Notes: generated by a model not told the origin, from the letters alone. A DNA stretch of 64,000 nt from Candidatus Eremiobacterota bacterium (GCA_031082125.1 JAVHLM010000001.1:1-64000), one strand, 5' to 3'. Positions 25,065 to 34,947 are shown, numbered from the stretch's first letter. Made by a program: numbers and translations.

Positions 25065-27338
25065 ATGAAGTGGACAGAAGACTACTCCATTCTCATCATA
25101 GATGATCAGCTGAGGGCCCCGACCACCGAGGGCGAGATTCTCCGTGCCATCGTCAGGGAAATCGAGAAGATGGGCGTCACGGTCCTCCAGGCGACAACCA
25201 TCGAGGACGGGCGCTGGCATTTCATCGCCGAGCCGGGCATATGCTGCATCCTCCTTGACTGGGACATCGGCGACGAGGGCGCCGGGAGCTTTATCAGCTT
25301 CGTGCGCGGGAGAAACGGCGCCATACCCCTTTTCATCTTCACGGAAAAGCTCACCGTCAAGGACATACCCCTCGCCGTCATCTCCAGAATCAGCGGCTAT
25401 ATCTGGAAGATGGAGGACACTGCCGATTTTATTGCCGGCCGCATTGACATTGCCATCCAGGAATACTACGACTCCCTGCTGCCCCCTTTTTTCAAGGGCC
25501 TCGCCAGATATGTGAAGGAATGCCGCTACTCATGGCACACTCCCGGCCACATGGGAGGCGTGGCATTCCTCAAGTCGCCGTCAGGAAAGATTTTTTTTGA
25601 CTTTCTCGGGGAGAACGCCTTCAGGAGCGACCTTTCCATATCGGTGCCGGAACTGGGATCACTCCTCGAGCATACGGAAGCCGTGGGAAAAGCCGAAGAG
25701 CACGCCGCCCGTGTTTTCGGCGCAGACAGGACCTTCTTCGTGACAAACGGGAATTCCACATCCAACAAGATAGTCATGCATGCCTGTCTCACCGCCGGTG
25801 ATGTCGTGCTCATCGACCGCAACTGCCACAAGTCAGTCATGCATGGCGTCATCATGACAGGTGCCATCCCCCTTTATCTCATGCCCACCAGGAACGCCTA
25901 CGGGATAATCGGGCCCATTCACCCCGGGGAGTTCGCCGGGAAGGCCATGGAAAAAAAGCTGAAGACAAGCCCTCTCATTACCAAAGAGCGTAGCGTCACC
26001 CACACGGTCATCACCAACTCAACCTACGACGGCATCTGCTACCATGCCGACCAGATAAAGCGGAAGCTTGATGGCCTCACTGAATCCCTTCACTTTGACG
26101 AGGCATGGTTCGGTTATGCAAAATTCCATCCCCTCTACCATGGGAGGTTCGGGATGCACGATACGGCGAGAAGCGACGGCAGCCCCGCCGTTTTTGCCAC
26201 GCAGTCAACGCACAAGGTCCTCGCCTCGCTCTCGCAGGCATCAATGATCCATGTGAGGCACGGGAAAGCTCCCGTCGATTTTGACCGTTTCAACGAAGCC
26301 TTTATGATGCACACCTCCACGTCGCCCCAGTACCTCGTCATCGCCTCTCTTGACGTGGCCTCGCGCATGATGGAGGACCAGGGCGGCAGGATCCTTATCG
26401 AGGAGACCCTTGAGGAAGCCATCATCTTCAGGAAAAAAATGCTCCTCCTCAAGGATGAGATAGCCCGGGAGCATGGATGGTGGTTTGACCTGTGGCAGCC
26501 TTCCTCGGTCAAAACCCGCGGCGGCGCGGTGAAAAGGCTCGAGGAGATCGATGAAAAAGAGCTCATCAGGGAGAGCCGTTACTGGGATGCAGGACCCGGC
26601 GATGACTGGCACGGCTTCGGCGGAATGGAGAACGGGTATGCCATGCTCGATCCCATCAAGGTGACAGTCATCACCCCCGGCATTGACCATAAGGGGACCC
26701 TTGCGAAAAAGGGAGGGATCCCTGCCGCCCTCGTAAGCCGCTTCCTGAGGAGCAGGGGCATCGTCGTAGAGAAGACAGGCCACTATTCTTTCCTTATCCT
26801 TTACACCATAGGGATCACCAAGGGAAAATCAGGGACTCTTCTCTCGAAGCTCCTTGAGTTCAAGAGGCTCTATGACGGCAATGCCCCCCTTTCCGAGGTC
26901 TTCCCCGACCTCGTGGAAGCTCACCCTGACTTTTACAGAGGCCTGGGGCTTGCCGATCTCTGCGAGAGAATGCATCACCACCTCAAGGAAGGGAAAATAA
27001 CGGCCATCATGAGGGATGTCTATGACTCCCTCCCCCCGCAGGTGATGCTTCCTGTCAAAGCTTACGAGCACCTCGTGAAAGGCCGCGTGGAGAAAGTGCC
27101 CCTCGGGGATCTGGAAGGCCGGGTCTCAGCCGTGATGGCAGTCCCCTACCCTCCCGGTATTCCCGTCATCATGCCGGGAGAGCAGTTCGGCGGGCAGGCA
27201 CGGCAGATTATCCCCTTCCTGGCCTCATGCGAGGAGTTTGACAACAGCTTCCCAGGCTTTGAAAACGAGGTCCACGGCGTCACTGTCGAGGAGCACATGG
27301 GGAAAAAGCGTTACCTGCTGCCCTGCGTGAAGCGCTGA
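25065..27338 (+). CDS. Orn/Lys/Arg decarboxylase with receiver-like N-terminal domain
   Basis: A 757-aa PLP enzyme. Residues 1-130 form the flavodoxin/receiver-like wing domain found in biodegradative amino acid decarboxylases (ILIIDDQLR, CCILLDWDIGDE, ISGYIWKMED). The catalytic domain follows with SWHTPGHMGG, GENAFRSDLSISVPELGSLLEH, VTNGNSTSN, LHFDEAWFGYAKFHP and the PLP lysine K384 in FATQSTHKVL. The C-terminal domain is complete (FENEVHGVTVEE). It converts arginine, lysine or ornithine to the polyamine precursor plus CO2, consuming a proton; the arginine-type AdiA/SpeA-like branch is my preference but not certain. GAGG lies 8 nt before the ATG. A remnant of a second copy sits at 27978-28104. 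Confidence 0.88.
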   Translation: MKWTEDYSILIIDDQLRAPTTEGEILRAIVREIEKMGVTVLQATTIEDGRWHFIAEPGICCILLDWDIGDEGAGSFISFVRGRNGAIPLFIFTEKLTVKDIPLAVISRISGYIWKMEDTADFIAGRIDIAIQEYYDSLLPPFFKGLARYVKECRYSWHTPGHMGGVAFLKSPSGKIFFDFLGENAFRSDLSISVPELGSLLEHTEAVGKAEEHAARVFGADRTFFVTNGNSTSNKIVMHACLTAGDVVLIDRNCHKSVMHGVIMTGAIPLYLMPTRNAYGIIGPIHPGEFAGKAMEKKLKTSPLITKERSVTHTVITNSTYDGICYHADQIKRKLDGLTESLHFDEAWFGYAKFHPLYHGRFGMHDTARSDGSPAVFATQSTHKVLASLSQASMIHVRHGKAPVDFDRFNEAFMMHTSTSPQYLVIASLDVASRMMEDQGGRILIEETLEEAIIFRKKMLLLKDEIAREHGWWFDLWQPSSVKTRGGAVKRLEEIDEKELIRESRYWDAGPGDDWHGFGGMENGYAMLDPIKVTVITPGIDHKGTLAKKGGIPAALVSRFLRSRGIVVEKTGHYSFLILYTIGITKGKSGTLLSKLLEFKRLYDGNAPLSEVFPDLVEAHPDFYRGLGLADLCERMHHHLKEGKITAIMRDVYDSLPPQVMLPVKAYEHLVKGRVEKVPLGDLEGRVSAVMAVPYPPGIPVIMPGEQFGGQARQIIPFLASCEEFDNSFPGFENEVHGVTVEEHMGKKRYLLPCVKR

Positions 27339-27471
27339 GAAGGAGAGGTGACCTCTCTCCCGCAGCACTTACCATGCTCCATCTTCATTCCGCCATCCTT
27401 TCAGCAGATACATTAAGGCCTCCCGCCGGGTTCAGCAGAGATTCTCATTGTGCTGCCCTGTGACGGCGCGG

Positions 27472-27882
27472 TTATTCTTTCGCCCCGCAGGATCGCAGAA
27501 GGTCGGCAACATCCATATGATTTCCCTTGAGAGCGCAGGTTAAAGGTGTGCCGTGCGGTGATGAAGCATTCACCTCTGCTCCCTGCGAGATGAGATAATC
27601 CACCATATCTATGTATCCCTCAGCAGCCGCATAATGGATCAGTCTCCAGTATTTTCGCCTGTCTGAGGCGTTTATGCACTCCGGGTGCTGTGCAAGAAGC
27701 GCTTTGAGATCATCAATGTTGCCATATTCTATCGCCCTGACCGCGTCATGAAAGAAAGCAATCCTTTTTGTTTCATAGAGCTCGGCATAGAATGAGCCTA
27801 TGATTCCGGCGATAATCAACAAGGCAAAAAAACCGTATATGGGCTGCTGCAGCACGATTTTTATCAAGTCATCCAGACTCAT
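27472..27882 (-). CDS. membrane-anchored ankyrin-repeat protein
   Basis: About 136 aa: a short N-terminus, one membrane helix (YGFFALLIIAGIIGSFYAELY), then roughly three ankyrin units (HDAVRAIEYGNIDDLKALLAQHPE, LIHYAAAEGYIDMVDYLISQGAEVN, TPLTCALKGNHMDVADLLRSCG). Ankyrin repeats are protein-binding scaffolds; no catalytic part is present. The start was chosen at the second candidate; the first is a GTG 24 nt upstream with AAGG directly adjacent. It converges on the decarboxylase. Confidence 0.7.
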   Translation of the reverse strand: MSLDDLIKIVLQQPIYGFFALLIIAGIIGSFYAELYETKRIAFFHDAVRAIEYGNIDDLKALLAQHPECINASDRRKYWRLIHYAAAEGYIDMVDYLISQGAEVNASSPHGTPLTCALKGNHMDVADLLRSCGAKE

Positions 27883-27977
27883 TGAAGCATGTCCCCCCGG
27901 GTGCACCCTTCAGCCTTGAGTCAATTGTAACAAAAAGGAATCCACAAGGCAAGGAGGCTGACAGGAGGTGGGGCTCC

Positions 27978-28104
27978 ATGAGCATCGGCGGAGACACCAT
28001 CTCCGGCCTCCTGGGAGAAATTCGACAAGGCCTTCCCGTGCTTCGAAAATGAAGTCCACGGCGTCACTGTCGAGGTACACAGGAGGAAAAAGCGTTACCT
28101 GTGA
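27978..28104 (+). pseudogene. decayed duplicate of the decarboxylase 3' end
   Basis: The frame reading FDKAFPCFENEVHGVTVE, then KKRYL and a stop, is nearly the same as the end of the intact decarboxylase (FDNSFPGFENEVHGVTVE, KKRYLLP). Weaker similarity, with indels and no continuous frame, reaches back to about 27978. It lacks any start and is not expressed as an enzyme. Confidence 0.8.
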
Positions 28105-28147
28105 CCGGGAAGGATCTTTTCTCCGCGATGACAAAGAAGGCACTGTC

Positions 28148-28327
28148 ATGGTCTGGCAGGATCTCTTTTTTGACAGGATTTTCACCCGGGCTGAGCTCTC
28201 GGATGCCCTGGCCTCCCTCTTCGCGATAAGGCAGGGGGAGCTCCACATCAGGGGAGAAGGCTCGCCTGAGCCACTCATGATTGATATTGAAGCCTGTGAC
28301 AGCTCCGAGAATATGGAGCTTGAGTGA
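28148..28327 (+). CDS. short unknown ORF, possibly a gene fragment
   Basis: 59 aa (MVWQDLFFDRIFTRAELSDAL, then an acidic end), with a weak AAGG about 7 nt upstream. Just after its stop a second frame reads VTVTPFEALPEEESLRS for 28 codons. The two may be pieces of one frameshifted gene. The rest of 28330-28490 looks like decayed coding DNA, and I cannot name the family. Confidence 0.3.
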   Translation: MVWQDLFFDRIFTRAELSDALASLFAIRQGELHIRGEGSPEPLMIDIEACDSSENMELE

Positions 28328-28489
28328 CGGTGACGCCTTTTGAAGCCCTTCCGGAGGAAGAGTCCCTGCGAAGCACTGCCTGCAACACCCCCCATGAAGA
28401 GGTTCAATAAGCTGTTTATCAATCTGTGCATTGTGCGCAGCACCTTCTCATCGACCGGGAGAATTCCCCCGGGCTCCTGATTCCAGCAG

Positions 28490-29386
28490 TCACTCCTTTG
28501 ACTGCTCGGAGGAATCTGGCTTCTTCTTTTTCGGGAACAGGACCCCCCTTAATATCCCGAGCCCCCTGAAGAACAGCAGGGCAAGCACAAAAAATGGAAT
28601 GAGAATGACAAGAAAGATTACGACATCCGCAAGGAATTTCACCAGGTATTTCAGCGTCGTGAAAGCGCTTTCCGCGGTCTTTCCGAAGTTCCAGAAGGAG
28701 CGCGGCGCTTCAATGCGGCTCTGCGTCAGAGAAATGTTGACGGTGGCCATGTCCGCGCTGCTCTTGAGAAACTTGAGCCTTCCCTCAAGGGCTTCAATAT
28801 CACCGCGGACTCGGCCGAGCTCACGCCTTACCTTGAGCATGTCGTCAACGGACTGCGCCGCCTTGAACATCTCCTGGTATTTCGCCTCTTCAAGCTTCAT
28901 GTTCGTGAAGCGGGCCGAGCTGTCAACATATTCCTCCGTGACATCCTGGCCTGTCTTCTGCTGGGAGAGCATCTCTCCCACCTGTGAGACCTTGTCCACA
29001 AAGGGAGTGAGGCTGCCCGACGGAACTCTTACCGCCATGCGCGCCGTCCTGTACTTTTCGTCTCCCCTGCTCACCGAGGAGGAGACAAGATATCCTTTTG
29101 ACTCCTTCACCATGGCATCAAGGGTTTTGAAAGCCGCATCGACATCTTTTACTTCCAGGGAGAGCTCGACGGTATAGACGATCATCCGCCCGCCGGCCTC
29201 TTCGCGGCCCTCTCCCGCTTTCTGCTTATCCATTTCCCGGGCCTGCTCATCCTGAACGGAAACGGCCGTTTTTTTCTCGGACTGCAAGGGCGGCGCCGGC
29301 GCGCCGGGCTGGTATTCTTTCGACTGGGAACAGCCGGCGAGGAGAGTCACCAGCACAAGAAGAGCAATGATAATTGTCTTGTTCAC
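28490..29386 (-). CDS. DUF4349-type lipoprotein
   Basis: 298 aa starting at GTG with AAAGGAG 9 nt upstream. It has a lipoprotein signal ending LLAGC, with lipidated Cys19, then a DUF4349 domain (VYTVELSLEVKDVDAAFKTLDAMV, GRVRGDIEALEGRLKFLKSSADMATVNI). Near the C-terminus are a long coiled segment and two adjacent hydrophobic stretches (YLVKFLADVVIFLVILIPFFVLALLFF), then a basic tail. The family is of unknown function in the envelope. Confidence 0.85.
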   Translation of the reverse strand: MNKTIIIALLVLVTLLAGCSQSKEYQPGAPAPPLQSEKKTAVSVQDEQAREMDKQKAGEGREEAGGRMIVYTVELSLEVKDVDAAFKTLDAMVKESKGYLVSSSVSRGDEKYRTARMAVRVPSGSLTPFVDKVSQVGEMLSQQKTGQDVTEEYVDSSARFTNMKLEEAKYQEMFKAAQSVDDMLKVRRELGRVRGDIEALEGRLKFLKSSADMATVNISLTQSRIEAPRSFWNFGKTAESAFTTLKYLVKFLADVVIFLVILIPFFVLALLFFRGLGILRGVLFPKKKKPDSSEQSKE

Positions 29387-29470
29387 AGAATCTCACTCCT
29401 TTCGCGGTCAGAAAATATGCCCCGGCATCGGTTAAGGACACCGGCCGGGGAAGCTTCGCTCAGGCGATCC

Positions 29471-30916
29471 CTAGCCCAGCATTTTCAAAGCGTTCCTCCT
29501 GGCTACGGCCATCACGGTGGCCTGAGGGTTCACCCCCGTGGCGTCGGGGAGAATGCTCGCGTCGTTGAGCCAGATGTTCTGATAGCCATGGAGCTTTCCG
29601 AAAGAGTCTACGACGCAGCGGCTCCTGTCTTCTCCCATGGGGCATGAGCTGAAGATATGGATGGTCGAGACCGTCATTTTTGCGTGGGGAAGGCCCTGCC
29701 TGAGAAGTTCCAGGTCCTCGAGCTTCCTGAAGGGCCGCATGCCAAGGACAGGGCTCAGGATCTCCAGGGCGCCCACCGTGAAAAGAAGCTTGCCCAGAAG
29801 GTAAAGACCCTCTCCCAGCTGTTTCAGATCTTTCTCATTGAGAGGATATGACACAAAGGCCTCGTTGAATCCCGGCACATTCTTCACCGAGCCCCTCGCA
29901 TTCCCTTTGACCAGCACATAAAAAAGGGTCATGGTGCGCCATTCCCTGAGTCTGCCCATGCGGTCCTCCACGTCTTCACCCATCCACATCGCAAGGTGAG
30001 GAAGGGTGCTCACCGAGCAGCCAAGGGTCATCGCGGGCTTGAACTCCACGACCTGCTGCACCGGCACCCCGTATGAGGCGCACTCGTTGATCTCTTCATT
30101 GAAGCGGGCGGGCATTCTCACCATGGGGTGAAGCACAAAGGACTTTCCCACGAGGCCTCCGATGCCGCTCCTCTGGAGGAGCACCGGAGTCTGCGAAGGC
30201 CCCCCGCAGACCACCACGTTCTTGAAATCGATACGCACTTTCTCCCTTCGGCCGTCACCGCTCTTCTCTATTCCCACTGCCGAGACGGCCCGGTTTCCCG
30301 ACATTATGAGCTTTTCTATCCAGAGGTCGGCCTCAAGACGGCACCCTGAAGCCAGGGCCTTCGGGACCATCGTCTCGGTGATGGACTGGCGGATGCCGGT
30401 ATTTTCAAGGCCCGCATTCTCAGGGTAACGCCAGAAGCGCTTCACCTCGTCGGAGGCCCACCCCAGGGCGGCGGCGCCTTCCTTGATCCTTCGCGATGCC
30501 GCATCCAGGCCGTAGGGAATCGGCGAGACGGTAAAATCCTTGTCAATCTCCCTGAAGTGGGGCTCCAGGGCTCCGTAGGAGAATTCTTCTATTTTGAAGT
30601 CTTTCCGCCACTCTTCAATGGTGCATTCCATGGGAAGGTGGCAGAGGGCGGCGTTAATCTCGCTTCCTCCGCCCACGCAGCGGCCCTCGATATAAGTGAC
30701 CTTCGTCTTGCCGAAGGAAGGGGTGAGGCCGCTGTTGCGGTATTTCTGATCCATCTCGAGAAGGGAATAGGCCTCTGCCGAGTCAAGGCGGTAATTGCCC
30801 CCTTCCTCGGCCATCAGCACGTCCCGGCCTCCCCCGGCGAGGAGGGCAGCCGTCGTGGCACCGCCCGGGCCCGAGCCGACGACCAGGTATTCACACTCCA
30901 TCCTCTTTTCACTCAT
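29471..30916 (-). CDS. GMC-family FAD-dependent oxidoreductase
   Basis: 481 aa with the FAD-binding GSGPGG at 14-19 and the second flavin region (YIEGRCVGGGSEINAALCH). The C-terminal GMC end reads HIFSSCPMG, WLNDASILPDATGVNPQATVMAVA. These enzymes oxidise alcohols, sterols or sugars. The ATG overlaps the upstream gene's stop by 4 nt (ATGA), a translational coupling sign; an alternative Met 24 nt upstream is inside that gene. The substrate is not readable. It shares an operon with the small protein at 30913. Confidence 0.85.
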   Translation of the reverse strand: MSEKRMECEYLVVGSGPGGATTAALLAGGGRDVLMAEEGGNYRLDSAEAYSLLEMDQKYRNSGLTPSFGKTKVTYIEGRCVGGGSEINAALCHLPMECTIEEWRKDFKIEEFSYGALEPHFREIDKDFTVSPIPYGLDAASRRIKEGAAALGWASDEVKRFWRYPENAGLENTGIRQSITETMVPKALASGCRLEADLWIEKLIMSGNRAVSAVGIEKSGDGRREKVRIDFKNVVVCGGPSQTPVLLQRSGIGGLVGKSFVLHPMVRMPARFNEEINECASYGVPVQQVVEFKPAMTLGCSVSTLPHLAMWMGEDVEDRMGRLREWRTMTLFYVLVKGNARGSVKNVPGFNEAFVSYPLNEKDLKQLGEGLYLLGKLLFTVGALEILSPVLGMRPFRKLEDLELLRQGLPHAKMTVSTIHIFSSCPMGEDRSRCVVDSFGKLHGYQNIWLNDASILPDATGVNPQATVMAVARRNALKMLG

Positions 30917-31326
30917 GCTGAAGCCACGCTCTTCCCGCATCCTCTGTGCTCCTCGAGATAGGAGAAATAGACAAAGGTGCTCATCTTTTCATAAAAATCA
31001 ACGAAGTTTCCGAAAAAGCTCACAGGAAAGCTCCGCCATTTCCTTATCTGCCTGGTGCGCCGGGCCAGGGACTGGCTGTGGAATGGCTTCACAGCGAAGA
31101 AAAAGCCTGCCGCGTCAAAGAATACCGTGGCCATCATCATGGGATAGCCAAGGAAATGGGGCATCATGACAAGCCTTTTCATAATGATAGCTGCGGTGGC
31201 ATCAAGTGTTTCGCTGTCCGGCGGTGACTCCTCGCCCGTCAATCCTGTCACCACTGTTGCGACAAGCGAAGAGACAGCCCTGGAAAGGCCCGGCACCCTG
31301 TAGGAAAAAACCGGGTCACTGCTCAT
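30913..31326 (-). CDS. small partner protein of the GMC oxidoreductase
   Basis: 137 aa with no cofactor motif. It contains MMPHFLGYPMMMATVFFDAAGFFFAVKPF, then a tail of aromatic residues (RKWRSFPVSFFGNFVDFYEKMSTFVYFSY). Position and overlap with the FAD enzyme resemble the small subunits that accompany GMC dehydrogenases, but I cannot place it in the gluconate-dehydrogenase subunit 3 family with confidence. AGGTGAG lies 5-6 nt before the ATG. Confidence 0.6.
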   Translation of the reverse strand: MSSDPVFSYRVPGLSRAVSSLVATVVTGLTGEESPPDSETLDATAAIIMKRLVMMPHFLGYPMMMATVFFDAAGFFFAVKPFHSQSLARRTRQIRKWRSFPVSFFGNFVDFYEKMSTFVYFSYLEEHRGCGKSVASA

Positions 31327-31465
31327 AATGACTCACCTGGCTCTCTTTCATTCGTCAGTCTCTCCCTGTAATGACGCAAATTGCACTCCCGGGTATATTA
31401 TACGCCAGCGGCACCATTTCCTACCGGGAAGCTTCCTGGCACGTCATTGAAAGGCCCGTTCAGCA

Positions 31466-33151
31466 CTATGCCTCGCACCTGAAGAGGACTTCCGTCTCGG
31501 TGCGCTTCTCGAGGGCCCTGTCAAGGAGGGTCCTGTTGTCAAGCATGATCCATTCCAGGATGGAAACGGGAAGGCTCCCGTAAGAGAGGAGCCTGTCGTG
31601 AAACTCCCCCAGCCTGAAAGTGTCGCCATCCTTGTCGCGGCAGCGCCCAAGGAGCCCCATGAGCTGGTACTTCCCGGTGGTGTAAGTTATTTTCTGCAGA
31701 GGCCTCGTGGCCGCCCCGGCGGCCTCTCCCTCGGCAGCCTCCCTGTCGAGGCCTCCCGCCGCGGCGAAGTGCTCTACGGCCTCATCAAGGCTCCAGGTGC
31801 CCGTGTGAAGGTTTACATCGACCTCTATCCGTGCCGCCCTGTACCTCGACAGGCGGAGCACCTGACCCTCGCCTGCCGAGTGATGCTCATAAAGCCCTGT
31901 CCTCATCAGCATCTCCTCGGTATAGAGGGCCCACCCCTCGACAAAGACACCGTCGTGGTGATGCTTCCTTATCTCATTTGCTTGTGCGTAGGCCCGCGAT
32001 ATCTGGAGAAAATGGCCGGGAATCCCCTCGTGGGCCAGGATGGGCCTGGGCTCCTCGATGGCGGCCCTTATGTAAAAGTTGGGAGAGTCGGGGGAATAGG
32101 AGGGAATGAAGTAAAAGCCCGAGGTATCGCTGTCATAGAGGCCGGGCGGGTTCATGAATCCTCCCGGCGACGTGGGCCTGAAGGGGGCGGGAAGCTCCCT
32201 TATGTAAAAGGACCCCAGGGACTCGGGAAGGGTGACAAGCCTTTTCTTCTTCAGGTGCTCGATAATCTCTCCCTGGCGGCTCTCATAGACCTTCAGAAAC
32301 TCCTGCTGCGTGGCGGGAATCCTGGGGCTCCTCGATGGATCAGGGTTGGCTTTCCCCGGGTCGTCGAGCCACGACTCAAGGGCCCGGGCCCTCACGAGCT
32401 CGGCCTTCGCAAGGCTTATGAGCTCGTCAGCATCGTAGGGCAGAAGGAGGGAATGGGAGAGGAGAAAGTTGTAATTGTCCCTTCCCATGGGCTTGAATTC
32501 CTGGGCGCCGGGAAGGGGCCCTTCCAGCCATTCGCCAAAGTCCTTGAGGGCCTCAAGGGCCTTGTCCCTTTTTTCCTCGAGGTTCCTGCGCTCCTCGGCG
32601 GGCAGGTCGCAGGCTATAGCCATGAGGCTCTCGGTGAAAAGGGGCTTAAGAGCCCTGGCCGAAGACGCGGCAAGCTTCATGAAGAGCTTCACAGGCTTTG
32701 TAAGGTTCTTCTTCGCCTGCTCAATGAGCTCGGGCATGGCCGCCATACGCTTCGCGGCAGCCTTCGCGCGGACCGCCGCAGGGGCGTAGTCCTTTTTCAG
32801 CAGGGAAAAAATGGCATTGGAGCACTCGTTGACATAGACCTGCGGGTTTGTTGAGGACTCATCGAGGAGTATATCATGGTAATAGGCCCCTTCCACCTGC
32901 GCCCTGAAGAGGAGCCAGTCGATATAGTCATCCTTCTCCCAGCCCTCAGGCTTGATGGAGAGCACATCGTCAAGGGTTGCCTCCAGATAGGAGCGCTGCC
33001 TCGAGAGAGCGCCGGGGGAATAGTTTGTAAGCCTGTCATCCCAGGTATGGAGGCCAAGGTATGACGACGAAACGGGGAATGTCTCAGCCTGCCAGAGGTA
33101 ATAATCCTTTGCGATGATCTGCAGGGTCTGCGGTGTGCTGTCAATAGACAT
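31466..33151 (-). CDS. DUF885-family metallopeptidase
   Basis: A 561-aa protein of the DUF885 family, all helical apart from loops. It carries the zinc-binding HEGIPGHF near 375-382 (the family version of HExxH) and the downstream zinc ligand region EGWALYTEEM. Members are soluble peptidases or carboxypeptidase-like enzymes; no signal peptide is present, so the cytoplasm is likely. The gene follows the D-aminoacylase by 49 nt in the same direction and has GGAGGAAGGA before its ATG, consistent with an operon that degrades acylated or modified amino acids. Confidence 0.82.
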   Translation of the reverse strand: MSIDSTPQTLQIIAKDYYLWQAETFPVSSSYLGLHTWDDRLTNYSPGALSRQRSYLEATLDDVLSIKPEGWEKDDYIDWLLFRAQVEGAYYHDILLDESSTNPQVYVNECSNAIFSLLKKDYAPAAVRAKAAAKRMAAMPELIEQAKKNLTKPVKLFMKLAASSARALKPLFTESLMAIACDLPAEERRNLEEKRDKALEALKDFGEWLEGPLPGAQEFKPMGRDNYNFLLSHSLLLPYDADELISLAKAELVRARALESWLDDPGKANPDPSRSPRIPATQQEFLKVYESRQGEIIEHLKKKRLVTLPESLGSFYIRELPAPFRPTSPGGFMNPPGLYDSDTSGFYFIPSYSPDSPNFYIRAAIEEPRPILAHEGIPGHFLQISRAYAQANEIRKHHHDGVFVEGWALYTEEMLMRTGLYEHHSAGEGQVLRLSRYRAARIEVDVNLHTGTWSLDEAVEHFAAAGGLDREAAEGEAAGAATRPLQKITYTTGKYQLMGLLGRCRDKDGDTFRLGEFHDRLLSYGSLPVSILEWIMLDNRTLLDRALEKRTETEVLFRCEA

Positions 33152-33200
33152 TTTTCTATCCTTCCTCCAATAAGATTCAGCCCGCGCGGGATGGCGCTCC

Positions 33201-34817
33201 CTAGCCTCTTTTACGCAGCATCCTTCCCGGCTTCTCCCCCGTCGGTCTCCCCTTTGATGCCGCTATCTTTCCGTTGACGATGACTGCCTCGATGCCCTCG
33301 GGGAAAAGCCTGGGCTCCTTTATTGCGGCTCTTTCCCTCACTTCATCGAGACGGAAGATGGCAATGTCGGCAAAATATCCTTTCGAAAGCCTGCCCCTTC
33401 CCTTGAGGCCGAACTTCTCCGCAGGCCTGGAGGTCATATGCCTCACCGCTTCAGGGAGGGTGAGGACCTGCCTCCGGCACACGAAATCCTCAAGGACCCT
33501 GGCAAAGGTCCCGTAGGTTCTCGGGTGGGGCTTTCCACCGTAAAGGCCGTCACTTCCCCACATATGAAGAGGGTGACGTGCTATCTCGTCAACATTCTCC
33601 TGGTTCATGCCATTGACAAGCATCGCTGCCGATCCTCCCTCGTCCTGGAGGAGTTTCAGGATGACATCGACAGGACTTTCTCCAGAGGCCTCGGCAATAT
33701 CACCCAGAGGCATGCCCTCGTAGCGCTCGTTGAGACCGGAGCTCCCGCCGGAAAACAGTATTGCCTTCCAGAGGCCGTCAAAGCCCAGCGCAGTGGCATA
33801 ATTCTCCGTGCCCGGCGACTCGTTCATGATCTCGCGCTTTATGCGTTCCCTCACGGCGCTGTCGGCAAGGAGACTCACGAGGTCCGCTCCGTCGCTCAGA
33901 ATACCGGGCGGGAGCAGGGCGGCAAGGATGGTGCTTCCATAGGTGTAGGGGTAACTGTCAAAGGAGACATCCACTCCCTCCTCACGGGCATGCTCAATGA
34001 CCATGAGGGCTTTCTCGGCCTTGTGCCAGTTGTGGGCGCCGTATGCCTTGAGGTGGGATATCTCAATGGACACGCCTGACTCTCTTGCGATGGTAAGGGC
34101 TTCCTCAATCGACTCGATGAGGAAATTGGCCTCGCTCCTGATATGTATGGAGAAGACGCCGCCGCGGCGGGCTACAGCCTTGCAAAGCGCCGTGAGCTCA
34201 TCTGTCTTCGCGTAAAACGCCGGGGGATAGGCCAGGCCCGTGGAGAGCCCCGCAGCTCCTGCATCCATCGCTTCCTCAACGCCGGCACGCATCGCATCGA
34301 GGTGCTCCCCCGAGGGAGGTGCATTCTCAAGACCCATCACCTTTCTCCTGAGGGAGCCATGGGCTGTCAGTGACGCAACGTTTACTGCCGTGCCCTGCTC
34401 CTCGAGAGCGTCCATGTATTCTGGAAGGGACGTGCCGATGAAAGGGACCTCGTAGTTTCCCAGGACACCCTCGAGATATTCCCTCAGGGCCTTCGAGTCG
34501 GCGGCGCGGGCAGGCACGAGGGAAAGACCGCAGTTCCCTACCACCTCGGTGGTCACTCCCTGCATGAGCTTGGGGAGGGAGAGGCCGTCGGAGAGAAGGT
34601 GAAGATCGGCGTGAGAGTGCACATCAATGAATCCCGGCGCCACGACGCAGCCTTCGGCGTCTATCTCAACACCCGCAGCAGCGCCTCCCAGGCTCCCGAC
34701 TGCCTCGATGCAATCGCCCCCCACGGCAATATCGGCCTTAAAGGGAGGCGTCCCGTCACCGTCGCATACGGTGCCATTTCTGATAAGAAGACTGAACACC
34801 TCTGCACCCCTGTTCAT
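33201..34817 (-). CDS. N-acyl-D-amino-acid deacylase (D-aminoacylase) family
   Basis: A 538-aa amidohydrolase: DVHSHADLH metal site after the N-terminal beta domain, GNCGLSL (Cys metal ligand), SIHIRSEAN, EISHLKAYG, WGSDGLYGGKPHPRTYGTFARVL, and the returning beta domain near the end (GRGRLSKGYFADIAIFRLDEV). The family removes acyl groups from N-acyl-D-amino acids. No ribosome site is clear at this ATG; a GTG six codons later is possible. The neighbours are a peptidase downstream and a divergent C45 amidase. Confidence 0.85.
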   Translation of the reverse strand: MNRGAEVFSLLIRNGTVCDGDGTPPFKADIAVGGDCIEAVGSLGGAAAGVEIDAEGCVVAPGFIDVHSHADLHLLSDGLSLPKLMQGVTTEVVGNCGLSLVPARAADSKALREYLEGVLGNYEVPFIGTSLPEYMDALEEQGTAVNVASLTAHGSLRRKVMGLENAPPSGEHLDAMRAGVEEAMDAGAAGLSTGLAYPPAFYAKTDELTALCKAVARRGGVFSIHIRSEANFLIESIEEALTIARESGVSIEISHLKAYGAHNWHKAEKALMVIEHAREEGVDVSFDSYPYTYGSTILAALLPPGILSDGADLVSLLADSAVRERIKREIMNESPGTENYATALGFDGLWKAILFSGGSSGLNERYEGMPLGDIAEASGESPVDVILKLLQDEGGSAAMLVNGMNQENVDEIARHPLHMWGSDGLYGGKPHPRTYGTFARVLEDFVCRRQVLTLPEAVRHMTSRPAEKFGLKGRGRLSKGYFADIAIFRLDEVRERAAIKEPRLFPEGIEAVIVNGKIAASKGRPTGEKPGRMLRKRG

Positions 34818-34947
34818 TCATGATAGTGGTATAAGTCTTCTCTTCTTCTGCTCCCGTACCCTCTCCGGGGAAGGAGGATGAGGCCCCGGGCAGAAAGAAC
34901 TTCACATCGACGGGTCCCTCGGGGAGAGAGGCCGGGAAGGAGTCACG

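Noticed and set aside
31598-32854. Plus-strand frame of 418 codons opposite the DUF885 gene
   Set aside because: It is composed of low-complexity shadow residues; the minus-strand peptidase carries the zinc motif and a good ribosome site.
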